DNA of 55,486 nt from assembly GCF_023266035.1 (NCBI RefSeq), contig NZ_JAHFRY010000010.1:1-55486 (forward strand), read 5' to 3'. Shown here piece by piece: positions 33,928 through 41,219 of this stretch. A program made the position numbers and the translations under genes. Numbering within the stretch: position 1 is the stretch's first letter; each line of letters begins with the position of its first letter. This DNA is from Nevskia sp. Its GTDB lineage: Bacteria > Pseudomonadota > Gammaproteobacteria > Nevskiales > Nevskiaceae. The notes under the pieces were generated by a model. That model worked only from the letters and a program-made list of their open reading frames with translations, was not told the DNA's origin and searched no databases.

Positions 33928-34329
33928 TCAGCCCTTCAACACGTCAGCGGTATGCATGGTGTCCAGATATTCCTTGACCGCCGCGATCTTGCCGTCGCGA
34001 ACTTCGAGCAGGAAGTGGTACTCGTTGTTGTAGGTGCGGCCGTTGCCGAGCACGCCGTAGGACTCCGCTTCGCAGGCCACCTTGCTGCCTTCGGCGATCA
34101 TGCTTTTCGGGGTGATCTTCAGGCCGTCCTTGGTGCCGGGCACCAGGCTGTTCAGCAGCGCGCCCATTTCCACCTTGGTCTTCAAGCCACAGAGCGGAAA
34201 CAGCTCGGGTTTGCCACCGATCCACCAGGTGGCATCGGCGGTCATCATGTCCAGGGCGCCCTGAACGTCCTTGCGCCCGAAGTGGGCAAAGAAGTCGGCC
34301 ACCAGTTGCTTGTTGGTTTCCAGGCTCAT
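33928..34329 (-). CDS. SnoaL-like/NTF2-fold protein
   Basis: 133 residues with the NTF2-like cone fold signature: NKQLVADFFAHFGRKDVQGAL at the N-terminus, MTADATWWIGG, and a C-terminal YNNEYHFLLEVRDGKIAAVK-EYLDT strand pair. Such proteins are either small isomerases/hydratases or carriers; ketosteroid-isomerase-like activity is possible but not shown. Co-transcribed with the OYE gene (7-nt gap). Confidence 0.82.
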   Translation of the reverse strand: MSLETNKQLVADFFAHFGRKDVQGALDMMTADATWWIGGKPELFPLCGLKTKVEMGALLNSLVPGTKDGLKITPKSMIAEGSKVACEAESYGVLGNGRTYNNEYHFLLEVRDGKIAAVKEYLDTMHTADVLKG

Positions 34330-34369
34330 CGTTTCGTCTCCTCGTCCGTTGTCGTGTTTCTCGTTATGG

Positions 34370-34434
34370 CCCGATGCTACGACCCGATGCTACGACATGA
34401 GCCGTGGCCGCCGCCCCGAGGGATTGCCCTCGGG
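34370..34434. repeat. 13-bp tandem repeat and hairpin in a divergent promoter region
   Basis: CCCGATGCTACGA is repeated back-to-back at 34370-34382 and 34383-34395, 41-66 nt upstream of the SnoaL-like start. A perfect 8-bp stem CCCGAGGG/CCCTCGGG with a 4-nt loop follows at 34415-34434. Possible regulatory sites for the divergent SnoaL-OYE and esterase genes. Confidence 0.4.
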
Positions 34435-34541
34435 TGCATGAGGGCTCGGCCTCGTATCGGCGCCTTCGGTCCCGGGGTTAGGTTTCCGTCAGCTGCCGAA
34501 GTGCAGCCTCGCGAACAAGACCGAACTCGAGGAGACGAACC

Positions 34542-35441
34542 ATGTCAGCTCAGCAACTGGACGCGGTGATCGCGGACATTCACGCCTGCTTCGGCGCCTG
34601 GTCGCCGGACACGCCGCTGCCGCAGATGCGCCGCGACTGGGACGAGGTGTTCGGCAAGGTTCCGTGCAAGGTTGGCGCGCGTTGCGAGGCGATCGACATC
34701 GGCGGCCTGCCGGGCCTGAAGGTCAGTGCGTCAAACGCGGTCGCCGATCGCGCCATCCTCTATCTACACGGCGGCGGCTATGTGTTCGGCTCGCCGCGTT
34801 CGCATCGTGATCTCGGCGAATTCCTGTCGCGTGCCGCGCAGGCGCAGGTCTACATGCTCGACTACCGCCTGGCGCCCGAGCATCCGTTCCCGGCAGCCGT
34901 GGACGACGCAACCAATGGCTGGCGCTGGCTGCTGGCGCAGGGCTATCGGCCGGGCCGACTGGTGATTGCGGGCGACTCCGCCGGCGGTGGTCTGGCGCTG
35001 GCCACGCTGCTGTCGATCCGCGATCACCACCTGCCGATGCCGGCCTGTGCGGTGACCTTGTCGCCCTGGGCCGATCTCGAATGCACCGGCGAAACCATGC
35101 TCAGCAATGCCGCGATCGATCCGATGGTCGGCAAGGACTTCACCCGCCAGCTCGCCAATCTCTACGTCACCGCTGGCAACAGTCTGCGCGATCCGCTGGC
35201 CTCGCCGCTCTATGGCGACCTGACCGGCCTGCCGCCGTTACTGATCCAGGTCGGCGAACGCGAAACCCTGCTCGACGACAGCCGCCGGGTCGCCACACGC
35301 GCCAAGCAGGCCGGCGTCGATGTGACCCTGGAGATCGAGCCCGGCCAGATCCACGTGTTCCAGATCTTCGCCAACCGGCTCGATGAAGCCGTCGCGGCGA
35401 TCGAGCGGATGGGCGCCTTCGTGCGCAAGCACATCGGTTGA
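34542..35441 (+). CDS. Alpha/beta hydrolase, hormone-sensitive-lipase family esterase
   Basis: 299 residues. Oxyanion motif YLHGGGYVFG (His76-Gly79), nucleophile Ser146 in AGDSAGGGLA, acid Asp in LLDDSRR (245/246) and His271 in GQIHVFQ form a complete triad. The predicted activity is carboxylester hydrolysis in the cytoplasm; no signal peptide. Divergent from SnoaL-OYE, convergent with the acyl-CoA dehydrogenase gene (4-nt gap). Confidence 0.9.
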   Translation: MSAQQLDAVIADIHACFGAWSPDTPLPQMRRDWDEVFGKVPCKVGARCEAIDIGGLPGLKVSASNAVADRAILYLHGGGYVFGSPRSHRDLGEFLSRAAQAQVYMLDYRLAPEHPFPAAVDDATNGWRWLLAQGYRPGRLVIAGDSAGGGLALATLLSIRDHHLPMPACAVTLSPWADLECTGETMLSNAAIDPMVGKDFTRQLANLYVTAGNSLRDPLASPLYGDLTGLPPLLIQVGERETLLDDSRRVATRAKQAGVDVTLEIEPGQIHVFQIFANRLDEAVAAIERMGAFVRKHIG

Positions 35442-35445
35442 TCGT

Positions 35446-36693
35446 TCAGCGCCCTTCTGCGGAAGCCATCGGGTTGTAATCCGCCGCCATGAACTTGCGG
35501 TGCAGTTGCCGGCGACGCACGCCCATGTTGCCGCCGTCGTAGAGCGGGAAGCACAGCGCGTCCTGCATCAGGCCGGAGAGCGGCGACAGCACGGTGTAGC
35601 TGTCGACGCCGACCAGGCGCATCGCGTCGTACACCGCCTGCACGCAGAGCTCCGAGCTGTACACCTTGGTCATCACCGCCAGCTCGTCGCTGCGGCGATC
35701 GGTGACGTCCAGCTGGTGGCAGGCCTTCCAGGTCAGGTAGCGCGCGGCTTCGATGCGCATCTTGATGTCGGCCAGCATGTAGCCGACGTTCTGGTGCTCG
35801 ATCACCGGCACGTTGCCGGAGCGCTTGTCGTGCTTCGCGAACTCGAAGGCGATGTCGAAGGCCGCGCGCATGACGCCGGTGCAGGCGGCGCCGATCAGCG
35901 CTGCGGTCCACGAGAACGCGTACTGGCAGATCGCGATGCCGTCGCCCGGCTTGCCGAGGATGTTGCCGGCCGGCACCCGGACGTTGTTGAAATGGATGCG
36001 CGGCGATACCACCGCCCGATGGCCGACGGTATCGAGATAGCCGACCACTTCGACACCCGGTGTCGAGCCCGGCACCACGATCACCGCCAGCGATTCCGCC
36101 GGAGGCTTGCTGGGATCAGTGCGGCAGACCACCGAGATCAGATGGGCGCCTTTGCCGTCCCAGCCGCAACCGTTGGTGGTGTAGTGCTTCTGGCCGTTGA
36201 TGACCCAGTGATCGCCTTCCAGGCGCGCAAAGGTCTGCACGCCGGCACTCGGGTCCGGGCAGTCGTAGTTGGAGCCGCCGGTGACTTCGGTGAACGCCAG
36301 TGCCGCCAGCCGATCACCCGGCGCTTCGAGGATTTCGCCGATCCAGCGGCGCTTCTGCTCCTCGCTGCCGTAGCCGATGATCGGTTCCATGCCGAGGCCG
36401 GTCGAAAGCAAGGTCGACGGCACGTTGATGTCGGCCACGCAAAGCTCCTCGGCAGCGATCGCGAAGTCGACGATCGACATGCCGCTGCCGCCATAGGCCT
36501 TCGGAAACAGGGCATGGACGAAGCCGGTCTGGGCCATCTGCGCGTAGAACGGCCGCGTTGCGAAGAAGCGATCCTCGTGCGCCGGATGCAGGGCGATCGT
36601 CGCCTTGACTTGGCTCAGCACGGCAGCGGCGAACTGGCGCGCGCCGGCTTGCAGGGCTTGCTGTTCGGGGCTCAGGGAAAAGTCGATGGCCAT
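35446..36693 (-). CDS. Acyl-CoA dehydrogenase family protein
   Basis: Flavoprotein of the ACAD fold, 415 residues. FAD/substrate signatures ALAFTEVTGGSNYDCP, HWVINGQKHYTTNG and FEFAKHDKRSG-like segments are present. At the site where most members carry the catalytic base (Y-E-G-T-N), this one has YDGGN with Asp386. Desaturation of an acyl-CoA is expected, but the substituted base makes that less certain. Divergent from an AraC gene, with phased repeats between them. Confidence 0.85.
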   Translation of the reverse strand: MAIDFSLSPEQQALQAGARQFAAAVLSQVKATIALHPAHEDRFFATRPFYAQMAQTGFVHALFPKAYGGSGMSIVDFAIAAEELCVADINVPSTLLSTGLGMEPIIGYGSEEQKRRWIGEILEAPGDRLAALAFTEVTGGSNYDCPDPSAGVQTFARLEGDHWVINGQKHYTTNGCGWDGKGAHLISVVCRTDPSKPPAESLAVIVVPGSTPGVEVVGYLDTVGHRAVVSPRIHFNNVRVPAGNILGKPGDGIAICQYAFSWTAALIGAACTGVMRAAFDIAFEFAKHDKRSGNVPVIEHQNVGYMLADIKMRIEAARYLTWKACHQLDVTDRRSDELAVMTKVYSSELCVQAVYDAMRLVGVDSYTVLSPLSGLMQDALCFPLYDGGNMGVRRRQLHRKFMAADYNPMASAEGR

Positions 36694-36758
36694 CGTGATG
36701 CGTCCTCGATCGGGTGTGCAGCGAAGCCCTTAGATTGAACGCCGCAGAAGATGCTGGC

Positions 36759-36789
36759 TTGGCGGATGCCGAATGCGCAGTTGGCGGAT
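36759..36789. promoter_or_regulatory. Phased direct repeats between the ACAD and araC genes
   Basis: TTGGCGGAT at 36759-36767 and 36781-36789, 22 bp apart, each followed after two bases by CG. They lie 65-95 nt upstream of the ACAD start and 80-110 nt upstream of the AraC start. Confidence 0.45.
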
Positions 36790-36868
36790 TGCGCACGCAA
36801 CTGGCAAAGATCATGCGGAGGATCGGCACGTATGATCGGCGGGCGATGGACCGATAGCGAGGGCAACG

Positions 36869-37825
36869 ATGCGAACCTGGACCACCGAGGACCGGCCGCC
36901 GGCGCAGCAGTACCCGTACTGGCGCGAGGTGCTGTGCGAAGCCTTTACCGCGCTGGATCCGGTTGCCGAATCGGTCGGCTCGTTCGAAAGCACGGTGGCG
37001 ATCAAGGACCTGCTCGACGTCACCGTGTCCGACGTCCGATCCAGAGCCCAGACGGTGTTCCGCAGCGAGCGCGAAATCCGCCGCAATCCCAGCGAGTATT
37101 TCTTCGCCAACATGCAGCTGGAAGGCAGCTGCATCGTCAAGCAGGACGGCCGCGAGACGCTGATGCGGCCGGGCGATTTCTACATCGTCGACACCACGCG
37201 AACCTACGATCTGGTATTCGAGAACTGGCGAATCCTGTGCATCCGCATGCCGCGGCATTTGCTGATGCCGCGTCTGAAGGCGCCGCGCGCAGCGACTGCC
37301 GTGCGCCTGCATGACGACGGCGCACTCGGCACCGTCGCCGGTTCGTTCATGCGCTCGCTGCTGCACTGCTCGGAAGCGATTCCGCAGGCCGCGCAACTGT
37401 CGCTGGTCGACACGCTGGCGAATCTGCTGTCGATTGCCTTGGGCGCCACCACGGAGACCCGAGAGCACGGCAAGCATGCCGTCCGGGAAAGCTTCCGCGA
37501 TTCGATTGCCGCCTACGTGGCGACGAACATCGCCAATCCGGAGCTGTGCGTGAACATGGTGGCCGGCCGTTTCGGGATCTCGCCGCGCTACCTGCACAAG
37601 CTGTTCGAGGACCAGGGGCAGTCGTTCTCGCAGCGGGTGCAGGAGGGCCGCCTGGAACGCTGCGCGCGTGATCTGGCCGACGCAGCCCAGGGGCAGGCGT
37701 CGATTTCCGAGATCGCCTACCGCTGGGGCTTCAACGACCTGTCCAACTTCTGCCGCGTCTTCCAGAAGCGCTACGGCATGTCGGCCGGTGATTTCCGGCG
37801 CCGCGGCGTGGACGCGGTTCGCTGA
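36869..37825 (+). CDS. AraC-family transcriptional regulator (ACAD neighbour)
   Basis: 318 residues. An AraC_binding_2-like N-terminal sensor (YWREVLCEAFTALD, EGSCIVKQDGRETLMRPGDFYIVD) is followed by the C-terminal double helix-turn-helix (VNMVAGRFGISPRYLHKLFE and ISEIAYRWGFNDLSNFCRVFQKRYG). Divergent from the acyl-CoA dehydrogenase gene, which it probably controls. Convergent with a GlcG/HbpS-like gene 10 nt away. Confidence 0.9.
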   Translation: MRTWTTEDRPPAQQYPYWREVLCEAFTALDPVAESVGSFESTVAIKDLLDVTVSDVRSRAQTVFRSEREIRRNPSEYFFANMQLEGSCIVKQDGRETLMRPGDFYIVDTTRTYDLVFENWRILCIRMPRHLLMPRLKAPRAATAVRLHDDGALGTVAGSFMRSLLHCSEAIPQAAQLSLVDTLANLLSIALGATTETREHGKHAVRESFRDSIAAYVATNIANPELCVNMVAGRFGISPRYLHKLFEDQGQSFSQRVQEGRLERCARDLADAAQGQASISEIAYRWGFNDLSNFCRVFQKRYGMSAGDFRRRGVDAVR

Positions 37826-37835
37826 TCCGCTTGCT

Positions 37836-38246
37836 TCAGCCGAACGCTGCGACACCCACTTCGGCAACCGACTGATCCTGCTCGCCCGAGCCGCCGCTGA
37901 CACCGACGGCGCCGACCACGTGGCCGTTCTTCTTCAGCGGAATGCCGCCGGCGAAAATCATGATGCGGCCGTGATTCGAACCGTGGATGCCGAAGAACTG
38001 CTGGCCCGGCTGCGAGTTGTCGGCCAGATCCTTGGTCGCGAGATTGAAGGCACGCGCGGTGAAAGCCTTGTTGATCGAGATGTCGACGCTGCCGATCCAG
38101 GCGCCGTCCATGCGCGCATGGGCGATGAGATTGCCGCCGGCGTCGACCACCGCGATGTTCATCGGCTGGCCGATGGCCTTCGCTTTCTTTTCGGCGGCGG
38201 CGATGATGGTCCGGGCGTCCTTCAGGGAGACGAGGGTGATTTCCAT
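37836..38246 (-). CDS. GlcG/HbpS-like protein (DUF336 family)
   Basis: 136 residues. The family pattern is clear: ARTIIAAAEKKAKAIGQPMNIAVVDAGGNLIAHARMDGAW, the K-A-x-T-A-R helix, and the C-terminal GGIPLKKNGHVVGAVGVSGGSGEQD. Family members bind haem or act as small accessory proteins in catabolic clusters; the role here is unknown. The ATG at 38246 is preferred because it starts the domain and has AGGAA upstream; an in-frame extension to 38312 lacks support. Confidence 0.88.
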   Translation of the reverse strand: MEITLVSLKDARTIIAAAEKKAKAIGQPMNIAVVDAGGNLIAHARMDGAWIGSVDISINKAFTARAFNLATKDLADNSQPGQQFFGIHGSNHGRIMIFAGGIPLKKNGHVVGAVGVSGGSGEQDQSVAEVGVAAFG

Positions 38247-38346
38247 GGATGGAATTCCTGGTAGGTGAATGGGAACAGCAAGAGCGCAACGCGGCAGCTT
38301 GCTACCGAACACCGGGTCTTCTCAATCCCGTGGCAGTGCTGGGACG

Positions 38347-39243
38347 CTACTGCTTCACCATCGGCACATGGCGCTGGAAACACTCCGCCGCCGATCGCGC
38401 CGCCGGCCCGGCCAGTTCCGGGCGAACCAGCACCAGATACAGCTCCATGTTGCGATGGCCACCGACCGCCAACGGCAAAGGCCGTACCGTGCCGTCGCGC
38501 AGCGATGACGTCACTAGATGCTCGGGCAGCCAGGCGTAGCCGAGGCCGGCTTTCACCGTCGCCAGCGAGGCTTCGATGCTGCTGACCGTGCAGCGGCGGT
38601 CGGCACCGAGCCAGCCTTCGTTGCGCGGATGCTTCTGGCCCGAATCACGAACCACCACCTGGACGTGGCGGGCCAGATGCTCGGTGGTCAGCGGCGCCTC
38701 GATCTCGAACAGCAGATGGTTCGGGCTGGCGATGGCGATGAAGCCGATATCCATCAGGAAATTGCCGAGGAAGCCCTGCGGCACGCGGGTGGTGATGACG
38801 ACATCGGCGGTGCTGTCCTCGATCGCCTGCTCGGCACCGGACAGCACGGCATCGGACACCTGCATCTGGGTGCTCGGACAAAGCTGCTGCAACTCGGCGA
38901 CGATGTTCAGCAGCAAACCACGCGGGAACGCCACGTCGACCACCAGGCGCAGTTCCGGCTCCCAGCCCTGCTTGAGCTTAGCCGCCAGCAGTTCCAGCGT
39001 TTCGAGATCGCGCAGCAACGGCCGGGCGCGCTGCAACAACACGCGGCCGTGTTCGGTGAGCACCGCCTTGCGGCCTTCGACGACCAGCAGCGGCACGTCC
39101 AGCGCTTCCTGCAGCCTTGCGATCGCATAGCTCACCGCCGGCTGGCTCTTGTTCAGCGCCGCCGCCGCCTGCGCGTAGCCGCCGTGATCGATCACCGCGG
39201 CCAGCACGGCCCATTGTTCCAGCGAGGTTCTTGCGAGCGCCAT
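38347..39243 (-). CDS. LysR-family regulator of the pirin operon
   Basis: 298 residues. N-terminal winged helix-turn-helix (WAVLAAVIDHGGYAQAAAALNKSQPAVSYAIARLQEALDV) and LysR effector domain. It is divergent from the pirin gene with a perfect T-N11-A type palindrome between them, so it very probably controls that operon and itself. Confidence 0.92.
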   Translation of the reverse strand: MALARTSLEQWAVLAAVIDHGGYAQAAAALNKSQPAVSYAIARLQEALDVPLLVVEGRKAVLTEHGRVLLQRARPLLRDLETLELLAAKLKQGWEPELRLVVDVAFPRGLLLNIVAELQQLCPSTQMQVSDAVLSGAEQAIEDSTADVVITTRVPQGFLGNFLMDIGFIAIASPNHLLFEIEAPLTTEHLARHVQVVVRDSGQKHPRNEGWLGADRRCTVSSIEASLATVKAGLGYAWLPEHLVTSSLRDGTVRPLPLAVGGHRNMELYLVLVRPELAGPAARSAAECFQRHVPMVKQ

Positions 39244-39253
39244 GCCTCAAGTT

Positions 39254-39268
39254 ATCAATTTTGTTGAT
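39254..39268. promoter_or_regulatory. LysR box between lysR and pirin genes
   Basis: ATCAATTTTGTTGAT: perfect 5-bp arms around 5 nt, containing T-N11-A, 11 nt upstream of the lysR start and ~80 nt upstream of the pirin start, the usual recognition-site position. Confidence 0.65.
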
Positions 39269-39346
39269 TGATGGCATCCGAAAATCGAGCTTTTTTATCC
39301 GATCCCCACGTTTTATCTTGCTTCCACACCAACCGGAGACAAGGCC

Positions 39347-40063
39347 ATGAACCAGATCAGACTCAGCAACGAACGCGGCCACGCCGACCATGGCTGGCTC
39401 AACTCCCACCACAGCTTTTCGTTCGGCGAATACTTCGACGCCGAGCATGTCGAGTTCGGCCCGCTGCGCGTCATCAACGAAGACCGTGTGCAGCCGGGCA
39501 ACGGCTTCGGCACCCATGGTCATCGCGACATGGAAATCATCAGCTACGTGCTGTCCGGCGAGCTGGCGCACAAGGATTCGCTCGGCAACGGGTCGGTGAT
39601 CCGCCCTGGTGACGTGCAGCGGATGAGCGCCGGTTCCGGCGTGCGCCACAGCGAGTTCAATCCTTCGCAGGCCAAGCCGGTGCACTTCCTGCAGATCTGG
39701 ATCCAGCCGAACCAGCAGGGCATCGCGCCGAGCTACGAAGAGAAGCGCTTCGAGGAAGCCGAAAAGCGCGGCCGCCTGCGGCTGATCGCATCGCCGGATC
39801 AGGCCGAAGGTTCGGTGCTGCTGCACCAGGACGCTCGTCTCTACGCCGGCCTGTTCGATGGCGCCGAGACCGCGTCCCTTAGCCTGGCCGCCGGCCGCCG
39901 CGCTTACGTGCATCTGGCTCGCGGTGCGATCACCGCCAACGGCGTGAAGCTCGCCGCCGGTGACGCGCTGAAGATCGAAGCGCTGGGCGAACTGAGCCTC
40001 AGCGAGGGCAGCGATGCCGAAGTGCTGGTCTTCGATCTGCCCGGCGCGCAGCGCAGCTCCTGA
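39347..40063 (+). CDS. Pirin family protein (YhhW-like quercetinase type)
   Basis: Bicupin metalloprotein of 238 residues. The N-terminal cupin holds the metal ligands in GFGTHGHRDMEIISYVLSGE (two His plus Glu) and SGVRHSEFN (third His). Family members show quercetin 2,3-dioxygenase activity or act in redox signalling. First gene of a likely operon that continues with the isochorismatase-like gene. Confidence 0.9.
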   Translation: MNQIRLSNERGHADHGWLNSHHSFSFGEYFDAEHVEFGPLRVINEDRVQPGNGFGTHGHRDMEIISYVLSGELAHKDSLGNGSVIRPGDVQRMSAGSGVRHSEFNPSQAKPVHFLQIWIQPNQQGIAPSYEEKRFEEAEKRGRLRLIASPDQAEGSVLLHQDARLYAGLFDGAETASLSLAAGRRAYVHLARGAITANGVKLAAGDALKIEALGELSLSEGSDAEVLVFDLPGAQRSS

Positions 40064-40070
40064 TTCAAAC

Positions 40071-40098
40071 GCCCGGCCCGGCTCGAACAGGGCCGGGC
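40071..40098. terminator. GC-rich hairpin after the pirin gene
   Basis: GCCCGGCCC / GGGCCGGGC, 9-bp stem with a 10-nt loop, 8 nt after the stop. No T-run; may stabilise or partly terminate the pirin transcript. Confidence 0.4.
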
Positions 40099-40148
40099 CG
40101 GACATTGCCGACGCAGTACCTCACACACAACGCAAAGGGGAAACCACC

Positions 40149-40850
40149 ATGTCGCAAACCAACAAACTCGCCAAGCGCTCCGAAAAGGGCCTGCTGACGC
40201 CGGACAACTGCGTGCTGGCGATGATCGACCTGCAGCCGCAGATGCTGTTCGGCGTCGCCAGCCACGATCGCCAGACGATCATCAACAACAACGTTCTTCT
40301 GGCCAAGGCGGCCAAGGTGTTCGGCATTCCGGTGGTGCTGTCGACCGTCGAAAGCAAATCGTTCAGCGGCAACACCTGGCCGCAGCTGCTGGCGGCGATG
40401 CCGGGCGTCGAGCCGATCGAGCGCACTTCGATGAACTCCTGGGACGACGCCAACTTCGTCGCCGCGATCGAGAAGACCGGCCGCAAGAAGATCGTGCTGA
40501 CCGGCCTGTGGACGGAAACCTGCGTCGCCCTGCCGACCGTGCAGGCGATCCACGATGGCTACGAGGTCTATGTCGCCGAAGATTGCTGCGGCGATGTCAG
40601 CCTGCTGGCCCACGACAACGCCATGAAGCGCGTCTACCAGGCCGGTGCCAAGCCGGTCACCGCACTGTCGACCCTGCTCGAATGGCAGCGCGACTGGGCG
40701 CAGCGCGATACCTATGACGCGGTGATGGACATCGTCAAGACCCATTGCGGTGCTTATGGTGCCGGCGTCGAATACGCCTACACGATGGTTCATGGCGCGC
40801 CGCCGTCGGTCATCTCGCCGTACGTCCCGGCGTCTGCCGCGCACGGCTGA
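40149..40850 (+). CDS. Isochorismatase-family cysteine hydrolase
   Basis: 233 residues, YcaC/nicotinamidase-like. The catalytic triad is visible: Asp27 (AMIDLQPQM), Lys113/114 (TGRKKIVLTGLW) and Cys125 (WTETCVALPT), with the cis-peptide region preceding Cys. The substrate is unknown; YcaC-type members are hydrolases of amides or ureas. The ATG at 40149 is preferred over an in-frame extension from 40014, which overlaps the pirin gene. Follows pirin by 85 nt. Confidence 0.9.
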   Translation: MSQTNKLAKRSEKGLLTPDNCVLAMIDLQPQMLFGVASHDRQTIINNNVLLAKAAKVFGIPVVLSTVESKSFSGNTWPQLLAAMPGVEPIERTSMNSWDDANFVAAIEKTGRKKIVLTGLWTETCVALPTVQAIHDGYEVYVAEDCCGDVSLLAHDNAMKRVYQAGAKPVTALSTLLEWQRDWAQRDTYDAVMDIVKTHCGAYGAGVEYAYTMVHGAPPSVISPYVPASAAHG

Positions 40851-40859
40851 ACCCGGCAG

Positions 40860-40899
40860 CCTCGGACGATCGGCCAGAGGCTGGCTCGATCGTCCGAGG
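40860..40899. terminator. Large nested hairpin between isochorismatase and xapX genes
   Basis: CCTCGGACGATCG / CGATCGTCCGAGG (13 bp, perfect) enclose a further GCCAG-AGG-CTGGC stem. No T-run. Likely an mRNA 3'-end structure or attenuator before the downstream operon half. Confidence 0.5.
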
Positions 40900-40934
40900 C
40901 CTGATGCTGCACCCACAATTCTGGAGACGCCGCC

Positions 40935-41213
40935 ATGAAGATGTATCTGCTGTCGCTCGCCGCTGGCCTGCTGGTCGGCGCGATCTACGCGCTGCTGAAC
41001 GTGCGCTCGCCGGCGCCGCCGGTGATCGCCCTGCTCGGGCTGATGGGCATCCTGCTCGGCGAACAGGCGGTGCCGCTGGTCAAGCGCGTGTTCGTTGCCA
41101 AAGAGCCGGTGACGGTGAGCTGGGTGAGGACGCAATGCGGCGAGCACGTCTTCGGCGCGCTGCCGGCGGCGCGGAAAGAGGCCGAACCGCGTTCGCGGCA
41201 ACTAGCCGGCTAG
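40935..41213 (+). CDS. XapX domain-containing small membrane protein
   Basis: 92 residues. The XapX (DUF1427) module MKMYLLSLAAGLLVGAIYALLNVRSPAPPVIALLGLMGILLGEQ forms two membrane helices, followed by a short cytoplasmic tail with one Cys and His. The function is unknown; it was named after a protein encoded near xanthosine phosphorylase. It lies 6 nt upstream of the amidohydrolase gene, as is common for this domain. Confidence 0.88.
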   Translation: MKMYLLSLAAGLLVGAIYALLNVRSPAPPVIALLGLMGILLGEQAVPLVKRVFVAKEPVTVSWVRTQCGEHVFGALPAARKEAEPRSRQLAG

Positions 41214-41219
41214 CACCAC

